Below, in pieces: positions 32,614 to 42,660 of a DNA stretch of 64,000 nucleotides. The notes under the pieces are model-generated. The model was given only the letters and a program-made list of their open reading frames with translations, was not told where the DNA came from and did no database searches. Within the stretch, counting starts at the first letter, position 1, and each line of letters opens with the position of its first letter. The stretch is from Krasilnikovozyma curviuscula (taxonomy: Eukaryota > Basidiomycota > Tremellomycetes > Cystofilobasidiales > Mrakiaceae): contig MVAQ01000067.1 in NCBI GenBank assembly GCA_014825775.1, forward strand, positions 27,791 to 91,790, written 5' to 3'. The position numbers were made by a program, and so were the translations under genes.

Positions 32614-34080
32614 CTAGTCTCTCTTGCTTCCAGCGACACTTCCGCCGCCAAGCACCGAAGGCAGGGGCTGATCAGCCGAGTAGAGCAAGCCGATAGACCC
32701 AGCAGAGAGTAACACAAGGAGACCAATGGTGAAGATGATCAGCACAAACGTACTGGAGATATCCTCCTTCTCGCACATAGTTCCGCTCCAGTTGATCCTC
32801 CCGCTCTTCTCAACCGTCGACCCACACGAGCATGTGTAGCAAGTCTTGCCCGCCTTGGTCGTTGGTCCACAGGTGCCGTGACCGGAGCACGCATTGGTCG
32901 CATTCGTGCACGCAGAGAGAGAAGCGAAGCATGTCGTAGTGGAGAAGACGGAGCCGGGCAAGTGGGCGCCCGTGGTGTTCTTGGCCAAGATAGAGGCGTC
33001 GGAGGAGACGCGCTTTGAGTGGGAAGAGTGAGAAGGGTAGTGCTGGGTGGACTGGCCCGGTGGAGTAACGATGATGATGAAAGGGACCATGGATGCCTTC
33101 ATCTGAATAAGGAGCGCGACAGAATAAAGTGGTGAAAAGGTCAGAGACTTCCACCTCGGCGCACAGCGAAGTTTGCAAGTCAAAGAAACGTACAGAGGAA
33201 ATGGACGCCTGAACGACGTCTCTTCCAGCCTTATACTCGCTGGAGGAGACGGAAAGCCCCTCAAGTCCTTGGATGGAGATAGCTTCATACGAGGCAGAAT
33301 GGGGTGAGGAAGGGTATGATGGAACGAGACCCTCGACCCATGAAGTCAACGCCGAGAGCTCAGAATGGAGAGCAGCGGCAGCTTCTAGAAAGGATCAGAA
33401 ACAGCCATGATGAGAATGCGAGTCAAATCAGCGAACAGCCTTGTCAAAAGATGTTAAGCGAGTTAGGACCCCCAGGAGGCAGTCGTACCAGAGGAATTCA
33501 GATCGAACAAATCGAGCAAGAAGTTTGGAACCTTGATCTTAATGGACTTGATCGATTCGAGTACATGAGAGAGATACGTCTTTGCCTGGGCGAGGAAAGG
33601 TGCTAACAGAGACTTGACTGAAGCGGTTGAAGACAGTAGGAACGTTGGCGCTGAGAGGAGAGAGGTTGGGATGACATCTGCAGGTCCGTCGACACATAGA
33701 AAGTTAGTACAAGCTGCAATCTCACTTGCAGGTTGTATTCTCATGGACTGCTCACCTTCTGGATCTTCGATTCCCTGGATGATCAGGACCTTTCCCTTGC
33801 CATCTTGCCAACCTGTCTCCTCAAAGAGCGAGTGGTCCGTCAAGAGGTCGTCCCACTCATCGCTTCCTCCGTCTTCCATATCACTCAGTACTACATCCTT
33901 CGACGTTCCGAGATGGTGAGCAATCACTGCCTGGGCCTGATTTTCAGAGAGAACCAGAGGGGTGGATTTGGTAGGGGGACTTGGGTGCAGGTAGATTCGA
34001 GGGGCAGAGAAAGCTGCTTGAGATGCTGCATAAGCTGAACTCGACACCAGTGAGGCAGCCAGCAAGAGTGAGAGCTTCAT
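32614..34080 (-). CDS. DUF3844-domain type I membrane protein (ER/vacuolar, fungal)
   Basis: Four exons: 33756-34080, 33489-33677, 33194-33384 and 32614-33102, giving 397 residues. What is seen: a signal peptide ('MKLSLLLAASLVSSSAYA'), a lumenal domain with acidic loop 'LSDMEDGGSDEWDDLL', and near the C-terminus a Cys-rich EGF-like block: 'CFASLSACTNATNACSGHGT', then 'CYTCSCGST', and 'NWSGTMCEKEDISSTFVLII'. A single membrane span ('VLIIFTIGLLVLLSAGSIGL') and a short tail ending 'LPSVLGGGSVAGSKRD' follow. The Cys pattern, the 'W.G..C.K.DIS..F' element and the 'LPSVL' ending are the signature of the fungal DUF3844 family, some members of which are annotated as vacuolar sorting proteins. Molecular function is not established. 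The gene is divergent from the CE9-like gene. Confidence 0.85.
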
Positions 34081-34554
34081 TTTTTTTGGTGGATAGTATG
34101 GGCGTCTAACGAGGTGTATGAGTGAACAGCCCATTGCCCGACGATCGGTCTGATGAGCAAGAAACGCAGCTGCAGCGCGGTACGATTTCGACCACGCATT
34201 TTGAAAATCAAAAATTATTTGTCCTTGGTGAGATTCGATAGATGGTCTAGCGAGTTTCAACAAAGTTTCCGACAAGCAAATTACATCCCATCTAGAGCCG
34301 CTGAGGTTTTTGATTAAGATAGAATAGTAAGGTACGTTTGTCGGTGTTTGCGAGCTGTTCGATGCGGAAAAATTCCGAGTAGTGAGGGCCAAGGGACCGA
34401 GTGCAGCACGCTGGTCGAACTGACGCCCTCGTTTAGCCTGCGAACCACCATCGACGCCCAGCTCAGGTACAGAAAGACTCCCGTCCTCTCATATTGATGG
34501 AACCTCACTGATTTATTATTTATCACCCTGCTGCAAGCTCTCTTTTTCAGCACG
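34081..34554. promoter_or_regulatory. Divergent promoter region, DUF3844 gene / CE9-like amidohydrolase
   Basis: About 475 bases between divergent ATGs, with an AT-rich patch near 34195-34220. No specific element, RNA gene or coding exon is recognised. Confidence 0.4.
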
Positions 34555-37500
34555 ATGCTTAGGCTCAGCAAGGGAGTGGTTGTTCCTCCCCCTTCGTACT
34601 CCAAGATCCGACTCGAAGATGAGACCGACGTCGAGTCTCTGGATCTCAAACGGGAGAAGCACAACACCAAGTCGGTGGGTAAGTATCTCCAGAATGTGGC
34701 CCTTGGAGTAGCAGCCGTCGTTGTGATCTCGCTCGTCGGCCTCAGCCACCGCTCGACAGCGTACAATCTCGCACCTTTCCCCTTCCCTCGACCAGTTCCT
34801 CCACCTTACATCGACGAAGGACTCGCATTCTGTGACATCAATGCCATCGTACCTGGCCCTGCCCCCGATTTCCACTTGAGGACAAAGTCGGATCGCTTCG
34901 AAGAAGGCACAGGCAGCTACCTGATCTTCAACGCGACCCTCTGGACCGGACAAGAGAATGCTACTGAAATTATTCATGAGGGTAAGATTCTTCTTGAAGG
35001 CGGTTTGATCAAGGCGATTGGTGGGTCTGAGGATGACTTCAGGGGCCTCATGGGCGAAGACGTTGAGGAAATCGTAAGAAACAAAGCCATCACTTCTTTT
35101 ATAATTCCAGTAGCTTACAAACACTAAAATTTACTCGCACTCAGAACGCTTTCGGTTCCTGGGTCACCCCAGGTATCGTTGACGCGCATTCCCACGCAGG
35201 AGTCGGCTCCCTCCCAGGAACAGAGGGAACCAATGACGGTAACTCGCTCAAGAGCAATACCAATCCATACTTGAGATCACTTGATGGTTTCAATACCCAT
35301 GACGCGGCCTTCGAGGTGAGTCAGCGTCATTAACGAAGAAACGACTTCTTGTGGGATAAATGCTCATCGCTCTATCTTGCCTTGGCAGCTCATCGTCGCT
35401 GGTGGTACTACGACCAACCTGGTATTACCTGGCTCAGCTGATGCTATTGGCGGACAGGTGAGCTACTGCTATATGAATTGATGCGGAGTAGAAGTCTTGA
35501 CTGACCAAACGACTCGCTCTGTAACTCTCGCTCTTTCCTCTCACCCTCATTTCATCTGGCTCAGGCTTTTGTGTTTAAATTCAGAAAGACAAAGGAAAAT
35601 ACTCCGGAGAGTATGCTCGTCGAGTCTCCAGTAGGCATTATTTTTTTTTCGGCTTCGAAGGCGATCATCTTTATTGAACTTGTATCCAACATTTTATCTT
35701 CATCACAGTTCGAGAGTACTGTTAACTCATCCTCTGGAGCAGGAACTGGCTGGAAACGAAACCAGTAATCATCTCTCTTCCATGTTCGACAGAGGCAAGC
35801 GCACCTACTGACTGTCATTTCTTATCTCACTTCTCTCAGCGCGCATCAAAGACACATGAAGCACGCATTCGGAGAGAACCCCTCGCGAGTGTACGCTGGT
35901 ACCCGTACGTCTTCTTCTCTCGGCTGTCCCGCTCCCCCCTTTCGAAACCCATACTCACATTCAGTCTTTGCGCGACGGCACAGGAATGGATACCCTCTGG
36001 GATTTCCGTAGAACCTACAAAGCCGGACAGGATATCAAGCTTGCACAGGATCACTGGTGTGATGTCGCGTCCAATACAAGCCGTGCCACCGAGTGGGCGG
36101 CTTTGGGGCCGTACCCAGAGAGCAGCCTCGATCTGGAGGCGATTGTTGATATCTTGAGGCACAAGACGAAGCTGAATGTTCACTGTGCAAGTTTAATCTG
36201 CTGGACTCGCTTGGGGATGGAGGAAAGCTGAGCTAACGGTAGTATCTTTCTGATCTATAGTATGAAGCTGTTGATATCACCGCTCTGTCTCGCTTGACGA
36301 ACGAGTTCGAGTTCAAGGTTGCCGCCATTCACGTATGTGGTACCTTTTCTTCCAAAATTCACCATTTTCACACGGTCACCCCCTTTTGTCTTATCAGCAC
36401 GCGCACGAAGCACATATCGTTCCTGGAGTCATCAAAAAGATGTTTGGAGGCGGAACTGGGGCTGCCATCTTCGCTGCCTTCAGTCGATATAAACATGAAG
36501 TTAGTTTCTGAACCATTTTCATTAGGTTTCTTTCTGTAACTGATTATGACTGCTTTTCAGGCTTACAGGCACTCTGTGTTCGCGCCCAAGATCCTGGCTG
36601 ATGCTGGTGTTCCTGTCATCATGAAGTCTGATCACCCAGCTATCTTCTCTGTAAGTCGTTGGCTCTTTTGACTTATCGAGGCTTGATTAGATCATTTACT
36701 GGCTCTTTCATATAATTTCACCCTCAGCGATAGTAAGTATCTCGTATCCAAAGAGGAGAGGTAGCATCACAGTGCTAACCAGACTTTCTGCAGCTTGCTC
36801 CATGAAGCCGTTCAAGCACACTACTATGGACTCGAGGCTAACTTGGCTCTTGCATCAGTGACCACCACTCCTGCTACTCTCATGGGTCTCAGTCACCGTG
36901 TGGGATTCCTAGGCAAAGGCTACGACGCTGATATTGTCATCTGGCAGAGTCACCCTCTCCAGCTCGGCGCTACTCCAAGTCAAGTCTTCATCGATGGTAT
37001 TCCACAGCTGTTGTCCCCGCAGTTGGTGCTCAGGAGCGCTGAAGATCAATTGGAACCACCAAGTGCCGATTTCTCAAGGGAGATCAAGGACGTTGTTGAA
37101 TCTCACGGAGATCCTGACCTCTCTCCTTCTGGGTACACATCCAATGTAATTTTCGTCAACGTCGGTTCCATCTACAGAAGAAGTGAGGAAGAGAAGGATC
37201 TGGTACAGCTCTCCTTCACTGAGTCGGAGGAACCAGCGTCGGTTGTTGTCTCCAACGGTGAGATTGTCTGTGAAGGACACTGCGCTCACTTACATGATGC
37301 AGCTCTTGCTGCTTCTACTCCATTCATCGATCTCAAGGGCGGATCCGTTTCTCCAGGTCTGACTGTGATTGGCCCAGCTGTAAATTTTCAAAAACTTCCT
37401 TTTTCGATATGCGTTTACAACTTACTGATTGCTGTGTCATCGGTGCGTAGCTTGGTCTCGCTGAGATTGATATGGAGGCTTCGTGGTCGAATGGCGCTGT

Positions 37501-38675
37501 TGGAACTGGATCTCTTTCGATCCCAACTAGCCCCGTACCATTAGCCTACGATGGCCTCATGTTTGAAGGTAAGGAACAGCAGATTGATCTCCGCGCTGGC
37601 GTTGTAAATTCCATCACGTAAGTATTTCAGCTTTACCACTCGGTCTGAATCTTTTCTGTCTAACCTTAAAGTTCCCTCACAAAAGTCCACCACTCTTTGG
37701 CGGCCTCTACGGTGGAATGTCAACCTTCTATTCCATTGGTGCTTCGAACAAGCTCGAGGAGGGCGCTATCTTGAACCGAACAGTCGCTCTTCATGTTCAA
37801 ATCGGTCACAATGGACCGGCTGTTTCAGACCAAATATCAAGTCTGAGAAGTGCGCTTATGGAGTCTAAAGCTGGTATCTCTCAAATGCAAACAGTCTTCT
37901 CGAGCATTGCGCGAGGCAGTAAGTCTTGCAGCATCTCAGTTGCGCCGGATGCTCGCAGACTCAATCTAATCTGCTCCTATACTCCTGCTCAGTGGGAACT
38001 CTCGTAATTCATGTTCAAAGCGCTGATCAGATGGCGTCCCTCGTCGAGATGAAGTATGACGTAGAGAACGCCTTCGCTTCCAAAGTTAGATTTGTCTTGC
38101 AAGTAATCTCAAATTGTCTTCACAATATTTTGAATAACTAATCATTTGGTGTGTACTCTAGCTTCGGAGCCAACGAAGCCCATCTCATTGCTCACCAGAT
38201 CGCCAAAGCCGATATCGCTGTCGTCGCTCAGAGCAGAGGCTATCCTGGACAGTTTGATAGCCGAAGAGTATTGCCAGGTGCTCCTCTCACTGCTGAGAGC
38301 GAGATTTCCGTCTTGAAGAAGGCTGGTGTGCTGGTCGCTGTTGGTCTCAGCGGGATGGACCCTCCATTCAGCTCAGCGGTTTCGACATTGAGGTTCTTCC
38401 TTGCATTCGTAAGTGAAAAGTTCCTGAGATATTTTCTGTAGACAACAATCCTTTGACTGACGGTGAAATGGAAATAGACCCTTACCGATACTGTCAAGGG
38501 GCTCACCAAAATTGAAGCCATGTCGCTCGCAACCACCAACCTAGAGAAGATATTTGGGGTCAAGTCACCAAGAAATTCATTTGTTGCTGTAGAGCATGGC
38601 GACTTGTTGGATGTGGGTAGAGCGAAGGTGATTGCCAGTGCCAGTGGAGACGGAAAGGTCGCTCTATTTACCTAA
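34555..38675 (+). CDS. Membrane-anchored CE9-like amidohydrolase (tandem/composite domain)
   Basis: Seventeen exons: 34555-35073, 35145-35315, 35389-35457, 35565-35630, 35709-35764, 35840-35904, 35984-36186, 36261-36332, 36398-36499, 36561-36650, 36728-36732 (5 nt), 36794-37379, 37451-37617, 37686-37918, 37993-38098, 38162-38408 and 38478-38675, giving 984 residues. What is seen: a basic cytosolic N-terminus, a signal anchor ('VALGVAAVVVISLVGLS'), then an amidohydrolase domain with metal-site motifs 'GIVDAHSHAGVG', 'RHMKHAFGENPSRVYAGT', 'VHCYEAVD', 'AAIHHAHEAH' and 'VIMKSDHPA', and 'TTPATLMGLSHRVGFLGKGY'. The last 300 residues continue as a second, less clear part. This arrangement is what basidiomycete genomes list as carbohydrate esterase family 9. 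The true substrate is unknown. Two introns (36187-36260 and 38099-38161) start with GC, not GT. Confidence 0.82.
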
Positions 38676-38845
38676 GCATTATGGGGGAAGGTGGAGATCT
38701 TCGACTATACAAAAAAGCTTTTAACAAGCACAAACTATGCCACGTATAAATATGTATTTTATCTTGCTTCTGCTGCACATAAGCTTGTGTTCGCCCCTGA
38801 CCGTTTTCCTCCGCCTACACTCAATTGCGAAAATTCCAGCTCAAC

Positions 38846-39602
38846 ATGTTCATCATCAGCGACCTCCTCTCATTGGTTCCTACTTGGTCATCAAATTCTG
38901 CGCCGACTCCAACTGTAGGTCAACAAGCACCCGAAGTCGGTCCCTTGAAGTGGCCCTTGCCAACTCCAAAACCCCTTTTATTGGTGGTAGTTAGGCACTG
39001 GTAAGGCTCTGTTTTCCATTCTATCAGGGTATATCTATTTTTAATGTTGGCTATTGGTTCTCTGTAGTGGCTGTCCATTTGCTGAAAGAGATGTCCACCA
39101 GCTGGTTGACACTGTCCTCTCCAACCCTTCGCGTTTCGAGAAGCCACCGATTCAAATACTCATCGTTGCCCACACTTCTGGGCGAGAGGCGACTCAGTGG
39201 TTCTCAGAAGTTCTGCAGGCTGCTTTCGAGCATTGGGAAAAGAAGAGCAAAGATGATCCTAGCCCAGTAAACTCGGACGGGCCGGCTCCAACACCATCAA
39301 CTCTTCTACTCCAACAGTACTTCTCTCTCATGCCCGACCCCCGTCGAGTCATTTCAATGGCCTATGGACTTGGTAGCCTTCCGACATTTTCGTCCTTGCT
39401 CGGAAAGGAAACTTGGTCTGGTGTTGGAAAGTTGAAGGAAGAAGGGATCATCAACAGGAGGACCGCTTCTGGCAGTGACAGATGGGCTCAGCATGGAGCG
39501 TTCGCAATCAGTGAAGAAGGAGTCTTGGTATATGGATTCGCAGCGGAGAAAGCAGATCAGAGCGCTGATTGGGAATCCGCATTGAAATCGTTGAAGTATT
39601 GA
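38846..39602 (+). CDS. Thioredoxin-fold protein (AhpC/TSA-like)
   Basis: Two exons, 38846-39000 and 39068-39602, give 229 residues. What is seen: a short N-terminal segment, 'PKPLLLVVVRHCGCPFAERD' (strand followed by a Cys-Gly-Cys-Pro site), 'IQILIVAHTSGREATQWF', 'YFSLMPDPRRVISMAYGLG', 'NRRTASGSDRWAQHGAFAIS' and 'VLVYGFAAEKADQSADW'. This order resembles fungal AhpC/TSA-type thioredoxin-like proteins (PRX-like2 group), in which a 'GCPF' site follows the first core strand. Peroxidase or reductase activity is unproven; the C-x-C spacing differs from classical CxxC. The start at 38846 was chosen as the first ATG in the exon that gives a sensible N-terminus. It converges with the rhomboid-like gene, 60 bases between stop codons. 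Confidence 0.65.
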
Positions 39603-39662
39603 TTGATATGATATACCAATCGTATCTATTTACCCATTAAGCAACTATCTTTCTATCTTTTT

Positions 39663-40754
39663 CTATTTCCTCCACTGGGATGGACCTGAAAATCCTCCCC
39701 CTCCCCCTCTTCCTTTAGTGAGCATTTGGATGGCGGCACCCGCCAAAGCCCCACCAGAGAGTCCAGATGTCCCTCGTGTTGAGTAAAGATCCCATGCTAC
39801 AATACCGCCCATACATAACCAAGCTGGACAGGGGAGCACGAAGAAACTGTCAAAAGTGGCAGGTCAGAAATGTCGAGAGCTACGCGCGAGGAACAACACT
39901 CACATCATGAAAGACGCAGATGGGTACATTGCCGTGAAAAATGCCATTAAGCTAGCTGTTGCTCCTGTGGAGGTACTGTGTAGTCTTGTTGGTGTCTTCT
40001 CCAGCACTGCGCTTGAGAGTGAGGCTCCTGCGGACCCTCCAAGATAAACCGTTAAGAGTCCAAATGGCCCCAAAGCTGGCATCAAGGCAGTACAAGCAAA
40101 GTACAAAACTACTGATGATATGACCGCCTCTGTGAGGTCAGTATGGGTGAATGCTGATGTGAACATTGTCCAGCTGTGACAAGGTGGAGACGTCAGCATC
40201 GAACGCAGCTTTGGGGAAGAGAAGTTCAACGTACACTCTCCCAGAAAGCAGATTTGAAGTTGAATTCATCATGTTCTTGACCATGAAAGTCATGAGACTT
40301 TGATCTCTGAAACGTGTAGAGTTCATCACGGCGTACTGCCAGAGCAAGTACACAACGACATTCGCTCCTACGAGACTGTAGATCTGAAGAACCATCGGTT
40401 AGAAGAGATCATTTCCACACACTATGCATCATTACTCACAAAGTATTGCCAGTTCATGTTGTCTAATCGCCTTTTCGCACGACCCAGTAAAGAATTGTCT
40501 TGTTTCGGTCGTTTAGGGTTCCACTGAGCGTAGAATCTCGTCTGCTGGTGAAATATACCCTTAGGTAAACATTTTCTGGTGATTGAGAGGCGTGACTGAG
40601 AAGTTGAGGGTCGAATGGAACTTGAAACTGAGGAGAACCTCCTCGACCAGATCTGTGAGGTGGATGGGACGCAGAAACTTCGAAGGAGAGGCCTCTGGAA
40701 TGTCAGGGGATTACAATGAAGCAGCTGGAACGCCGATTTTGGAAACAGAGCCAT
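39663..40754 (-). CDS. Mitochondrial rhomboid-like membrane protein, catalytic residues apparently missing
   Basis: Four exons: 40440-40754, 40235-40383, 39904-40173 and 39663-39846, giving 305 residues. The first 100 residues are Ser/Arg-rich and nearly free of acidic residues, as in a mitochondrial presequence, followed by about six hydrophobic spans. The rhomboid framework is visible: 'VWTMFTSAFTHTDLT' (L1 loop), 'GLLTVYLGGSAGASLSSA', and 'SGLSGGALAGAA' in the last span. Compared with active family members, the expected GxSG reads 'TGATAS', the HxGG motif of the last span reads 'LSGG', and the second His and the Asn of the H-x(4)-H-x(2)-N element are replaced. It may therefore be a pseudoprotease, like iRhoms and derlins. 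This rests on a by-eye alignment. It is divergent from the GNAT gene with 59 bases between ATGs. Confidence 0.72.
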
Positions 40755-40813
40755 GTTACGATTTCTTGTGGGCTTAGCTGAAATGGCCGTTCCAGGTAAC
40801 CTTGCAACCGCCA
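40755..40813. promoter_or_regulatory. Very short bidirectional promoter, rhomboid-like / GNAT-finger genes
   Basis: Only 59 bases lie between the two divergent start codons. The core promoter and 5' UTRs must overlap, or transcription must start inside one of the coding regions. No TATA-like box is evident. Confidence 0.6.
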
Positions 40814-42590
40814 ATGTCCTTCGACATCGAAAAGCTTTCGATAGGTGACAAAGAATCCCACGAAGATGGGCTGATATCATCTGACAACAACGATGAGTCT
40901 CAAACATTAGAAGGTTCGATCCAGCCGAAGAAGAAGAAGAAAAAGAAGAAATCAGCGAAAAAGCCAGCAGCCACATGCTCAAACGACCCAAATTCTTGGC
41001 TTGGATTCTACAAAATAAGCCAGAATATTAGCCAGAATGAAACTGCAGAAGAGAAGATGAAATGGGAGGAGAAACTGCGAGAACAGAAGGAAATATTTGG
41101 GACTCTGACGGAGAGAACTTTGATCAAGTGAGTTCGTCCAGTCTGCTTTGTACTATGACACCTCGGTTGTTAATTGATTGATTTTACATCAAAAGACTCA
41201 CGAAGTCTCTGGACTCGTACGATAATTTGCCTAACTCCGTGCGTTTGTTTACATTATTGTTCTTCCTTCATCGTAACTGAGTCTGTTCAACCCATTTTAC
41301 AGAAAGACCTTCGGACACTGTATTCTCCAAACTGTCGAACGACTCTACCCACCGAAAGGCTCCTGTTACGGTCGGTGGAGTTCTCAGACTCGGACCGCGA
41401 CAGAGTCTTCCTTATCAAGAACGAGAGATTGGTGAACAGTACTCAGCTATATGGTAGCCCAAATCAAAATGAGTGTGCTGAGATGCACCTGTAAGTAGCT
41501 TGATTGCCCAACATTATCTTCGGCCAAAACGCCCATTGATTTGTCTATCGTTCTCCCCAGAAACTACACCTTGCGCAACATGCCTCTACTTGCCTCTCCA
41601 GAACCTAGAAAATTTCGCTATCTATTCGCAATTATTTTGAAACCTGGATCTCAGATCACTTTAGGGGTTGTGCAAAATATGAAGGAATCATCTGCCCTAT
41701 CCGACACGACAGGTTATCTTGGTGAGTCTTTTCTTCCTTTCTGTACTTCATTAAGCTTGAATCGAACTGGGATTATTGAGTTTGACTCGTTCCATATATC
41801 AGGCAATGTCTGCGTTGAAGTCATCTTTGATCCAACCCACCCGTCATTCACAGATACAAGTTGCCTTGAGGCTATCCCAGGCAAAGTCTTCAGATACCCG
41901 ACATGGCAACAGCTGGAGCCAACCTACGGCGACATGTTCTATGAACTGCATCCTCAGCTGTGGGGGAAAGGCATTACTGGTGAAGCTGTCAGAGCTGTTG
42001 TGAAGTTCGCTTTCGAGGTGCTGGGTTTACCAAGAATCAGTGTTGATCCTGTTGCTGGTAATTCAGCGAGTCACTCTATCTGTAAAAGTAGGTACTCTTT
42101 GCCTCTCACATTATAATCACAGGCTGACGATCGATCTGTGTACAGGCCTTGGTATGCGGCATACTGGTTCTCGAACTGTCAGAGACGGGAGAACTCAGGA
42201 CATCTATGAGCTCACTCGGGCTGAATGGGAAGAGCATCCTAAAGGGTCGAAAGCCGAGGACAAGTTTGGAGGTATGGAATGCTGTAGATGGTCAGTTCAT
42301 CTGATTTCTAGCTTCCCAAGTGGTAGACAATGATCACTGAATCGATTCATTTGCATCAGGTGTATGAATCCTCATTCTGGAAAAGCTTCCTTCAAAAGCT
42401 CAAAAGCAGATTGGTCCAGGTATTGCAGTCGCGAATGCGAAGTCGCTCATTACGCTTTGAATGTGAGTGTTTTGTGTGGCTGGTCGCTTTGGAGGAGCTA
42501 TTATTTACTCGCGTTAGCTAACTGGATCGTGATATTCAGGGTCGTCATGGTTTGAAGTCGCAGATACAAGCAGCGGGGAAGCAGCACTAG
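40814..42590 (+). CDS. GNAT acetyltransferase (RimJ/RimL type) with C-terminal Cys/His finger
   Basis: Eight exons: 40814-41127, 41196-41238, 41303-41490, 41561-41721, 41803-42087, 42146-42290, 42360-42462 and 42540-42590, giving 429 residues. What is seen: an acidic N-terminus, a Lys-rich run (residues about 40-50, possible nuclear signal), and a region starting 'TTLPTERLLLRSVEFSDSD' as in RimJ-like N-acetyltransferases. The acetyl-CoA loop 'QLWGKGITGEAVRAVVKFAF' and 'VAGNSASHSICKSLGMRHTG' follow, with the Asn-Ser...LG pattern of the family. Downstream are 'ECCRWC' and 'RYCSRECEVAHYAL', which together look like a degenerate MYND- or FCS-type zinc finger, ending 'AAGKQH'. Family members acetylate protein N-termini, amines or antibiotics; the substrate here is unknown. 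The finger suggests a protein or nucleic-acid partner. Confidence 0.75.
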
Positions 42591-42660
42591 CGGAGTCTAT
42601 GGAAGCTTCGAATCAGGTGTCTATTCTCATTCTCTAGATCTACGTGACGAAGTTGAACCT

